From Pseudoalteromonas sp. T1lg23B (GTDB lineage Bacteria; Pseudomonadota; Gammaproteobacteria; Enterobacterales; Alteromonadaceae), in contig NZ_PQBZ01000042.1 in the NCBI RefSeq assembly GCF_002964665.1, forward strand, positions 124,001-188,000: 64,000 nucleotides of DNA. Reading direction: 5' to 3'. Every line of letters begins with the position of its first letter. Within the stretch, counting starts at the first letter, position 1. Shown here one piece after another: positions 57,713 to 64,000 of this stretch. The notes beneath the pieces are model-generated. The model saw only the letters and a list, made by a program, of their open reading frames with translations. It was not told where the DNA came from and ran no database searches. The translations under genes and the position numbers were made by a program.

Positions 57713-58668
57713 TAAATTCCAAACCTCAACTTAAGTTCATTTGGGTAGGGATCGAAATACACTTGCTGCGCCAAATAGTCATTAGGATGCACTTTAAGGT
57801 GATGCTTAAGTAAGGTGAGCGGTACATACAAAGGCACTAGTCCCTTACGATATTCATCAATCGCGTTACACAATTCCTGTTTTTCAATCTTCGACAAATC
57901 GTTTTTAAAATAACCTTGCAAATGAGTCAGTGTGTTTGTCTGGTTTTTCCTTGATGCTGGACTAGATAAGGCCTTCATCAATCCAGAGATATAATTCTCT
58001 TTGACCTGTTCGATTGGCTCACTAGCAGCCTGCGCTAAGTAACGGCCAAGCGCTCTATAAGATTCGTAGTTATGACTCATCACCAGATATTTGTGTTTAG
58101 CATGAAATTGGGTAAGTTCATGTAAACCCACAGGGGACTCCACCAACTCTTGCCAGCTCTTGAACACATAAACACGCATGACAAAGTTCTCTCGCAAATG
58201 GGGATCGTTCAAACGTCCGTTTTCCTCACAGGGCAATAACGGATTGTGCGCCATAATTTGCTGAGCAAAAAAGCCGACCCCCTCTGAAGTATTACCCGTA
58301 CCCGCTTCGTTATATATTTTTACCCGTTCCATGCCACAGCTCGGACTCTTGGCACAAAATACAAACCCTGACAAATTTTTGGCCTGCTCTGTAGCCACTT
58401 TCTTGCCATATTCCGTGAGTTGCGGCCCTACATCACCACTGCCATCTGGACGGCATACTTTGATACTATCCCCTACTTTTACCTGCCTGATTGTAGGCCT
58501 AGGAATAGGTAAACCAACCGCAACCTCAGGGCAAAATTTTACATATTCAACATGATGAGCCAACTCATCCATACAAAAATTAGATCGCTTGTGACCCGTA
58601 TCAAATCTGACTTTTTCACCTGCTAAACAGGCGCTAATTCCTATTTTTATTGACGATGATCTTTCCAT
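57712..58668 (-). CDS. DUF523-DUF1722 (YbgA-type) protein
   Basis: A 318-residue protein made of DUF523 (1-150: GISACLAGEKVRFDTGHKRS, CPEVAVGLPIPRPTIR, CAKSPSCGMERV with paired cysteines) and DUF1722 (about 190-305: FHAKHKYLVMSHNYESYRALG). The fusion is often beside photolyase genes, as ybgA is in E. coli next to phrB. The DUF523 cysteines may bind metal; activity is not established. It is 11 bases from chrR and overlaps phrB by one base. Confidence 0.92.
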   Translation of the reverse strand: MERSSSIKIGISACLAGEKVRFDTGHKRSNFCMDELAHHVEYVKFCPEVAVGLPIPRPTIRQVKVGDSIKVCRPDGSGDVGPQLTEYGKKVATEQAKNLSGFVFCAKSPSCGMERVKIYNEAGTGNTSEGVGFFAQQIMAHNPLLPCEENGRLNDPHLRENFVMRVYVFKSWQELVESPVGLHELTQFHAKHKYLVMSHNYESYRALGRYLAQAASEPIEQVKENYISGLMKALSSPASRKNQTNTLTHLQGYFKNDLSKIEKQELCNAIDEYRKGLVPLYVPLTLLKHHLKVHPNDYLAQQVYFDPYPNELKLRFGI

Positions 58669-58679
58669 TGCTATCTTGC

Positions 58680-59330
58680 CTAGTATATTAAATTGCCTAT
58701 TGGATTTAGAAGCTTACTCAGTCCTTTATTGAAATGCAGCGCACTGTTTACGACGGTAAAACACAAGCAGCCCGATTGCGTAGCGGGTGAGTGATGGTGT
58801 CTGCCATCTAGCCAGATAAAATCACCGGGCACATAACTGCCACGCTCATCCGAAAATTCACCGTCTAAAAGGAGTGTGAGTTCGAAGCCAGTGTGCGTGT
58901 GATGTGGGATCTCTCCACCTGCACCTATTTGTAGTAGACTCGCGCGCAATTCGCCATCATCCAGTTGTAATCGTGAGCGGGAAAGCTTACCCAACTGAAC
59001 AAAATTACCACGCTTCATGTTTGCAATTGCTCTAGGAAGTGCAACAGTTCTATTCTGATATTCAAGCGTTTTTGGCACATAAGCTTTTGGAATATCAATG
59101 TCATCACTAGAGGTGATCTGGGCGAATAAACTGGAAAAGTCGTCTTGCTCAATGTCATCTTCAAGCGTTGTAAACAGCGTATCAGCATTCGCGCTTTCTA
59201 GACTCTCCACCTTAGAGCGACAACAATCACACAACTCTATATGTGCAGAAACAGCAATACTTAGTGTGGCTGGCAACGCTCCTTGACTGAATTGGGTTAA
59301 CAACTCTTCAGTTGGGTGGTATTTAATCAT
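58680..59330 (-). CDS. chrR: ChrR-type zinc anti-sigma factor
   Basis: A 216-residue anti-sigma factor. The N-terminal zinc domain has a His-x3-Cys-x2-Cys motif (HIELCDCC at 32-39) that holds the sigma factor; the C-terminal half is a ChrR cupin with HHTHTGFELTLLLDGEF and the metal-type segment GDFIWLDGRHHHSP. In Rhodobacter ChrR releases RpoE when singlet oxygen is present, and the cupin is needed for this. It overlaps the sigma gene by 8 bases. Confidence 0.92.
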   Translation of the reverse strand: MIKYHPTEELLTQFSQGALPATLSIAVSAHIELCDCCRSKVESLESANADTLFTTLEDDIEQDDFSSLFAQITSSDDIDIPKAYVPKTLEYQNRTVALPRAIANMKRGNFVQLGKLSRSRLQLDDGELRASLLQIGAGGEIPHHTHTGFELTLLLDGEFSDERGSYVPGDFIWLDGRHHHSPATQSGCLCFTVVNSALHFNKGLSKLLNPIGNLIY

Positions 59331-59964
59331 TGCTGTCTCCTATTTCTGCTCGGAGTTTCTGTAATGCTAGTCTTAATCTGGATTTGACGGTTCCAACCGG
59401 AATACTCAAATGCTCTGCTAACTGTTCTTGGGACATTTCTTGAAAGTAGACGCCTTTAACCACTTCCTGTTGTGCCAAAGGAAGCTTACTTATATGGTCC
59501 TGAATTTGTTTGCTTTGTAGATGGTCCTGAAACTCAGTATCTGTCGCCTGCTGTTCTTGAAACAGTGGCCAGATTTCTTCACTAATATGTTCTTCTTTAT
59601 TGCTTTTCATTTTTCTCAACGCATCAAATGACGCGTTACGCATTACCGTGTACACCCAGGTTGTTGCAGCCCCTCTGTCTGGATGATACAAATGCGCCTT
59701 GCGCCATACTGATGTCAGCGTTTCTTGAACGAGCTCCATAGCCAAAGCTTCGTTACCGAATTGCTTAATGCCGAAGCGTTTTATTTTGGGTGCAAAGTAT
59801 TGAAATAGTTGAGCAAATGCTCTTTTGTCTCTGTTTTCAGCTACTTTACACAATGCGTCTGTTAGGGCTTGCGTTGGCGCCTGTTCCATGTTGGTTTTAT
59901 TTCCCGTCACTGCGCGTGTCTCGCATCTGGGTGCATAGTCAACCATAGTTAGAGTTCTCTTCAT
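59323..59964 (-). CDS. rpoE: ECF sigma factor, RpoE/ECF11 group, ChrR partner
   Basis: A 213-residue (or shorter) ECF sigma factor. Region 2 reads NEALAMELVQETLTSVWRKA and GAATTWVYTVMRNASFDALRK; region 4 reads LPLAQQEVVKGVYFQEMSQE and the helix SIPVGTVKSRLRLALQKLR. The first ATG (59964) would give a 5' end only about 10 bases long from the predicted promoter; ATGs at 59946 or 59889 are alternatives. It heads the operon and is followed by chrR, so the pair should autoregulate and respond to singlet oxygen or light. Confidence 0.9.
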   Translation of the reverse strand: MKRTLTMVDYAPRCETRAVTGNKTNMEQAPTQALTDALCKVAENRDKRAFAQLFQYFAPKIKRFGIKQFGNEALAMELVQETLTSVWRKAHLYHPDRGAATTWVYTVMRNASFDALRKMKSNKEEHISEEIWPLFQEQQATDTEFQDHLQSKQIQDHISKLPLAQQEVVKGVYFQEMSQEQLAEHLSIPVGTVKSRLRLALQKLRAEIGDSND

Positions 59965-59979
59965 ACTATCGATAACTAG

Positions 59980-60009
59980 GTTTTACGAAGGTGTGCACTT
60001 AATGGATCA
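59980..60009 (-). promoter_or_regulatory. ECF11-type promoter of the rpoE-chrR operon
   Basis: Read on the minus strand: TGATCC (60009-60004), exactly 18 bases, then TAAAAC (59985-59980). The known RpoE promoter of the ChrR group in Rhodobacter is TGATCC-N18-TAAGA, so the -35 is exact and the -10 differs by one base. It overlaps the stop codon of the LON-domain gene and lies 16 bases before the first ATG of the sigma gene. Confidence 0.75.
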
Positions 60010-60582
60010 CTCTGTCTGATACAAAACAGTATGGAGGAAATTAATCACTTGTTCAAAGTTTCCATTAGATCGAAGTTTATGTTTTTCAGATATATTTATC
60101 GGCAGTAATTCCAACCAACGACTCGCGACCCAAAGTGGGTCATGAAAATGCTTTTCTCTGTATAACTGGTCTAAATGTGGATGTTGGGCAAATAAGTCAG
60201 CTAACATCTCGCTCATTTCACTGACAAAGTGATTGGCTTTCAGATCGCAACTGTTCCATACCCTTTCTTCTATCACTGTCACATCGGCATAGCGCAGTTG
60301 CTGTTCATCTTGATAGGGAGCTGACAGTGCTACTCTATGCTTTGCATATACATCAATCAGAAGCTGCCCCCCCTCATCCTGAGAGAAATCTATGATATCA
60401 ACCAGAACACCTTCTTGGGGTACATTAAGAACAGCCTGCTCGACATACTCACACAACACAAAACCGTGTGCATTTTTAAGCGCTTCACCGACCATGCTAA
60501 GGTATCTAGGTTCAAAGATTCTTAATCTGGTATATCCACCCGGAAGTAGAAATATTGGCAAAGGAAAAATGGCTCGTCTCAT
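60007..60582 (-). CDS. LON-substrate-binding-domain protein
   Basis: A 191-residue stand-alone LON N-terminal-type domain (PUA-like fold) without the protease. It begins RAIFPLPIFLLPGGYTRLRIFEPRYLSMV, with the family PxxxFLLPGG and IFEPRY pattern in the first 30 residues. Function unknown; possibly peptide or protein binding. Its end holds the -35 element of the rpoE promoter. It is 58 bases from the alkyltransferase-like gene. Confidence 0.88.
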   Translation of the reverse strand: MRRAIFPLPIFLLPGGYTRLRIFEPRYLSMVGEALKNAHGFVLCEYVEQAVLNVPQEGVLVDIIDFSQDEGGQLLIDVYAKHRVALSAPYQDEQQLRYADVTVIEERVWNSCDLKANHFVSEMSEMLADLFAQHPHLDQLYREKHFHDPLWVASRWLELLPINISEKHKLRSNGNFEQVINFLHTVLYQTE

Positions 60583-60640
60583 AATTACCCAGTTGATTGT
60601 TCAAACTTGTATTAAGATACGCGACGCTTTGCAATTACGA

Positions 60641-60970
60641 TCAGCTATGTTCCAACCATTGGTATTTTTTCATGTTAACTTTACCGTTTATAAACAGTAC
60701 TCCTTCTGACTCGAGGAGCTGGCGCTGCTGAATGAATTTATCAGACGCCACAGGAAACGAAATTTTTCCCTGACTGTTGATAACTCGAAACCAAGGTAAT
60801 GAACTGTGCGCAGGTAAATTCTTTAGCAAACGGCCCACTGCTCTAGATTGGTTAGCCGCGCCAGCGAGCTTTGCTAATTGGCCGTAAGCGGCAACCTTGC
60901 CTGCCGGAATCGACCCAATTAAGGTGTAAACTCGTTCTTTGAACGCGTCATCAATATGACTGTTGGGCAT
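60641..60970 (-). CDS. Alkyltransferase-like (ATL) protein of the MGMT family
   Basis: A 109-residue DNA-lesion-binding protein. The MGMT active-site PCHR is replaced by PWFRV (in SLPWFRVINSQGKIS), so it cannot take up an alkyl group; ATL proteins instead mark O6-alkylguanine for nucleotide-excision repair. The arginine-finger segment NQSRAVGRLLKNLP is present. AGGA lies 7 bases before the ATG, and the start overlaps the LysR gene end by 20 bases. Confidence 0.9.
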   Translation of the reverse strand: MPNSHIDDAFKERVYTLIGSIPAGKVAAYGQLAKLAGAANQSRAVGRLLKNLPAHSSLPWFRVINSQGKISFPVASDKFIQQRQLLESEGVLFINGKVNMKKYQWLEHS

Positions 60971-61850
60971 ACTGTTTTCCTATCGCTTTAAATTTTTGCC
61001 AGATCGCTCTTGCCACCGGACCATGATGCCTAGCTAATTTCCTAAATACATGAATTTTTGCAGTAAATGTGCTTTTCCTGTCACTCACAGCAATCTGTTG
61101 TAGCAAACCACTTTCAAGTTCAGCACGACAATGGCTTAGGCTTATCATCGCAAACCCTGTTCCGGTTAGCAAAAATGACTTAATCGACGCAATATCATCT
61201 AGTTTCATCATACCCGCACCTTTAGCGTATGAGAGTCTATCACTGTCAAAGTTAAACCCACTCTCAAACATAGCCAGACAAGGGTATTGCGCTAACTCCT
61301 CGTAACTGACTTTACTAGGTAACAAACCGGTTTTTGCCACTAGCCCTAAACGGATCTCGCCGATTTCTATCGACTCTAAGTCACCTGTAGCATGAAATAA
61401 ATCAAACCAAGGTCCAATCCCGATGTCGGCAACCCCACTGTTTACCTGTTCAAGGGCAACAAATCGCTTACCACTGGTAATGGCCATTTCAGTATGAGGA
61501 AATTGCTTAAATATGTCTCCAATGGCCTCATTGTATTGTTCCTGATAACACAAAGGCTCGTAGCAAATACTAAACTTAGCTTCATTTCCCGCGGAAAATT
61601 CGTTTGCTAAAACTTGCAAATCATCTCTCAAAACCAAAAGCTTCGACGATTCTTCACAGAACCTTTTTCCTTTTTCAGTTAACGTAACTCGATAACCACT
61701 GCGGTTGATTAGGGTAAAACCTAGCTGCTCTTCGAGCCTTTTGAGTGCTTGCGTCACCGCCGGCTGTGTTTTAAACAATAGTTGAGCCGCTTCACTCAAA
61801 CTGGAGGTCTTACCAACCGTATACAATATTTCTAAATCCGAAATCTTCAT
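60951..61850 (-). CDS. LysR-family transcriptional regulator
   Basis: A 299-residue LysR regulator. The winged helix at 1-60 reads LEILYTVGKTSSLSEAAQLL then TQPAVTQALKRLEEQLGF; a periplasmic-binding-like sensor domain fills 90-290. It is divergent from the RND efflux operon, with 107 very AT-rich bases between, so it most likely regulates that operon and itself. Ligand unknown. Confidence 0.9.
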   Translation of the reverse strand: MKISDLEILYTVGKTSSLSEAAQLLFKTQPAVTQALKRLEEQLGFTLINRSGYRVTLTEKGKRFCEESSKLLVLRDDLQVLANEFSAGNEAKFSICYEPLCYQEQYNEAIGDIFKQFPHTEMAITSGKRFVALEQVNSGVADIGIGPWFDLFHATGDLESIEIGEIRLGLVAKTGLLPSKVSYEELAQYPCLAMFESGFNFDSDRLSYAKGAGMMKLDDIASIKSFLLTGTGFAMISLSHCRAELESGLLQQIAVSDRKSTFTAKIHVFRKLARHHGPVARAIWQKFKAIGKQYAQQSY

Positions 61851-61957
61851 AATAAAACTTTATATAGATTCTAATTTTATATAATTTTTATTTTATATCG
61901 TTTTTCTATACTCTGCATCTCAAGTTTGGTTATCACTAGGTTAGATGGAGTTATTAC

Positions 61958-63037
61958 ATGTACAGAATCACCGCCTTTGCAATGGCACTGCTATTGCTCA
62001 CTGGCTGCCAAGACCAAGAAGTAGCTACTACCCAAGATGCCCCCATACGTCCAGTAAAATTAGTGACGGTTTCCACTAACACACAGGGAGATGTTAGAAG
62101 CTTTCCCGCTGAAGTTGTTGCAAATCAAGGATCTTATTTGGCGTTTCGAGTCAATGGCGAATTGATGGAGTTTCCCGTACTTGCTGGTCAAGAAGTCATT
62201 GAAGGCCAGTTGCTCGCTAAACTCGACCCTGAAGACTTTTTGCTGCAACTTGAACAGCGTAAGGCACAATATGAACTAGCCTCTTCACAACTGTCTCGTA
62301 TTGATTCGCTTTATAAGAAATCCATAGCTAGCAAATCTGAATATGATCAGGCTCTTGCAAATAAACAGGTGGCCGAGTCTGCGTTGAAAATAGCACAAAC
62401 GAACCTACAAAATAGTGAGCTGCGCGCACCATTTAGCGGCACCATAGCCAAGGTCTTTGTTAAAAACTATGAAAATGTCGTCGCCAAACAAAATATATTA
62501 AGACTAGAAACTCGCGATATGATGGATGTGGTGATCCAAGTACCTGAAAAACTCGTCGCTCGCGTAGACAAAGACTTAGATTATCATCCCACCGTCGTGT
62601 TTGACGGCTATCCAGATAAGTCTTATCAACTGACAGTCAAAGAATGGGACACACAGGCAGACCCTGCAACGTTGAGCTATAAGGTTGTGTTTACCTTACC
62701 CATTCCCGAGGACTTTAACCTTTTAGCGGGTATGACTGGGCATGTCTACATTGACCGGGCAAAGATCACCCAAATGACTTCTGAACAGGTAACCGTACCT
62801 GTAGCCGCTGTATTTTCTGACCAAACCAAGTCACTTAAAGGTAATGCTTATGTGTGGATTTATGATGAAGTTAGTCAAACAATCAGCAAACAAGCCGTAA
62901 AAATCGGCAAAATGCGTGAACAAAGCATCGAGATCACCCAAGGCCTATCCAATGGCGATATTATCGTTGCCGCAGGGGTACATCACCTTCAAGAAGGTCT
63001 AAAAGTACGACCTTGGACCAAAGAACGAGGGCTATAA
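61958..63037 (+). CDS. RND efflux periplasmic adaptor lipoprotein
   Basis: A 359-residue membrane-fusion protein. The signal peptide ends in the lipobox LTGC (Cys17). The lipoyl halves (GSYLAFRVNGELMEFPVLAGQ and ELRAPFSGTIAKVFVKNYENV) flank a coiled-coil hairpin (about 95-145); beta-barrel and membrane-proximal domains follow. GGAG precedes the ATG. It ends 2 bases before the pump gene. It belongs to the HAE1-type adaptor group (MexA-like, smaller). Substrate unknown. Confidence 0.92.
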   Translation: MYRITAFAMALLLLTGCQDQEVATTQDAPIRPVKLVTVSTNTQGDVRSFPAEVVANQGSYLAFRVNGELMEFPVLAGQEVIEGQLLAKLDPEDFLLQLEQRKAQYELASSQLSRIDSLYKKSIASKSEYDQALANKQVAESALKIAQTNLQNSELRAPFSGTIAKVFVKNYENVVAKQNILRLETRDMMDVVIQVPEKLVARVDKDLDYHPTVVFDGYPDKSYQLTVKEWDTQADPATLSYKVVFTLPIPEDFNLLAGMTGHVYIDRAKITQMTSEQVTVPVAAVFSDQTKSLKGNAYVWIYDEVSQTISKQAVKIGKMREQSIEITQGLSNGDIIVAAGVHHLQEGLKVRPWTKERGL

Positions 63038-63039
63038 CT

Positions 63040-64000
63040 ATGAGTCTGGCAAAATGGTCCATAGAAAACAAAGTGATCAGTTGGATGTTTGCTTTACTGC
63101 TGCTACTCGCTGGTATTGTTTCATACTTTGGCTTAGGGCAACTTGAAGATCCTGAGTTCACGCTAAAAAAAGCAATGGTAGTTACCGTCTACCCGGGGGC
63201 TTCTCCACAGCAAGTGGAAGAAGAAGTCACATTTGTCATTGAAAACGCGATTCAACAACTTCCTTATGTGGATTATGTAACCTCCATTTCATCGGCAGGC
63301 AAATCTTAAATCACTGTGGAAATGAAAAGCTCTTACCGTAAAGAGGATCTCAAACAAATTTGGGATGAGTTGCGCAGAAAAATCAACGATCTTAAACCAA
63401 ACCTTCCACCCGGTGTTTATCCACCCAAAGTGATAGATGATTTTGCAGATGTCTATGGCGTAATGTACGCAGTGACAGGCCAAGGCTATTCTTATGATGA
63501 ACTTAAAGATTATGTAGACTATCTCAAGCGTGAACTGGTCTTAGTCGATGGTGTCAGCAAGGTAACCGTTGCAGGTGAACAACAAGCCCAAGTTATTGTA
63601 GAAATTTCAACTCAAAAACTATCGCAACTGGGGATTGCACCATCTTACATTTTTAGCCTGTTACAGTCGCAAAACAGCGTTTCCAACGCTGGTAAAATCC
63701 GTGTCGGTGATGAGTCTATTCGTTTACATCCAACAGGTGAGTTCCAAGATGTTAAAGAGCTCGAACACTTACTTATTTCTAAACCCGGCGCTAAAGAACT
63801 CATTTATTTGGGCGATGTAGCCAACGTCAGTAGAGAATATGCTGAGATCCCTTCTCATATCACACGCTTTAATGAACAAAGAGCGCTATTAGTAGGCGTT
63901 TCTTTTAGCTCAGGAGTCAATGTGGTTGATATCGGCAACGCTATCAATAAGCATTTGGCATCTTTAGAATACCAGCGCCCACATGGCATCGAGATCAACA
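63040..64000 (+). pseudogene. RND multidrug efflux permease, in-frame nonsense codon (3' truncated by window)
   Basis: The first third of an AcrB-type permease. It starts MSLAKWSIENKVISWMFALLLLLAG at 63040 and carries QLEDPEFTLKKAMVVTVYPGAS and VEEEVTFVIENAIQQLPYV. After SISSAGKS a TAA at 63307-63309 interrupts the frame; the same frame then runs on without another stop to the window edge (ITVEMKSSYRKEDLKQIWDE and on). Related pumps have an amino acid such as Gln there, so CAA to TAA is the simplest cause. The pump would be lost unless the base is an error or the stop is suppressed. The adaptor before it is intact. Confidence 0.85.

Noticed and set aside
1..64000. CRISPR arrays, tRNA or rRNA genes, insertion sequences, prophage or integron
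   Set aside because: No regular spaced repeats, no transposase or integrase genes and no recognisable tRNA or rRNA segments were seen by eye; a tRNAscan or ISfinder run would be decisive.

Overview
The window looks like the chromosome of a marine gammaproteobacterium of the order Alteromonadales, most likely Pseudoalteromonadaceae or a close relative. The DNA is moderately AT-rich. Gene content and order are of the gammaproteobacterial core type: minCDE next to ycgL, rnd-fadD, tsaB-yoaA, a complete hisGDCBHAFI operon with a histidine-rich leader, ppnN-xni, an NAD-type isocitrate dehydrogenase, ilvIH, hupB, and an RpoE-ChrR photolyase/Cfa operon. I see no rRNA, tRNA, CRISPR array, insertion sequence, prophage or integron. 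The assignment to a family is inference from protein style and synteny.

Layout. 1-6 kb: the end of an unrecognised gene, a fructokinase-like PfkB kinase, YcgN, an orphan 7TM sensor kinase and a large secreted repeat protein. 6-12 kb: an AT-rich spacer, a frameshifted Na/Pi cotransporter, a secreted acetoacetate-decarboxylase-like protein, and a GbsR-type regulator with a bd-type (CioAB-like) quinol oxidase behind an exact FNR-type box and a perfect palindrome. 12-18 kb: a secreted NTF2-like/chitin-binding protein, a membrane-anchored AraC regulator, MltB, YcgL, MinCDE and a DUF1554 secreted protein. 18-29 kb: RNase D, FadD, an alpha/beta hydrolase, alkaline phosphatase, a PTS-EIIC/EAL fusion, a small unknown, TsaB, YoaA and a charged small protein. 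29-36.6 kb: his leader, attenuator and eight his genes. 36.6-41 kb: a long inverted repeat, GT25 glycosyltransferase, a membrane protein/XRE pair, an M23 lipoprotein and a frameshifted M61 peptidase. 41-51 kb: a diguanylate cyclase, PpnN, Xni, DUF3192, a degenerate HD-GYP/HDOD-like protein, isocitrate dehydrogenase, an ilv leader and attenuator, IlvIH and HU. 51.4-60 kb: a ten-gene, tightly overlapping operon led by an ECF sigma factor and its ChrR-type anti-sigma factor. 60-64 kb: a LON-domain protein, an alkyltransferase-like protein, a LysR regulator and a divergent RND efflux operon whose pump gene carries an in-frame stop.

How the genes work together. Two amino-acid operons (his, ilvIH) are preceded by leader peptides and terminators that can be read off the sequence, so both are probably controlled by transcription attenuation. 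The bd oxidase appears to be under FNR-type oxygen control plus its own GbsR-like regulator. The sigma/ChrR operon has an upstream sequence matching the promoter type known for the RpoE-ChrR (ECF11) group; it links light and singlet-oxygen stress to DNA photorepair and fatty-acid modification. Several c-di-GMP genes are present: an EAL protein, a GGDEF protein and a probably inactive HD-GYP relative.

The most unusual genome-level signal is three disrupted but otherwise well conserved genes in 64 kb: two apparent single-base deletions (Na/Pi cotransporter, M61 peptidase) and one CAA-to-TAA type nonsense codon (RND pump). Either the consensus has base errors or this strain is losing these functions. 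I did not find a clearly undescribed multi-gene system. The best candidates for new biology are the regulatory sites, the four-module secreted protein, the EIIC-EAL fusion, the degenerate HD-GYP protein and the NTF2/chitin-binding fusion.
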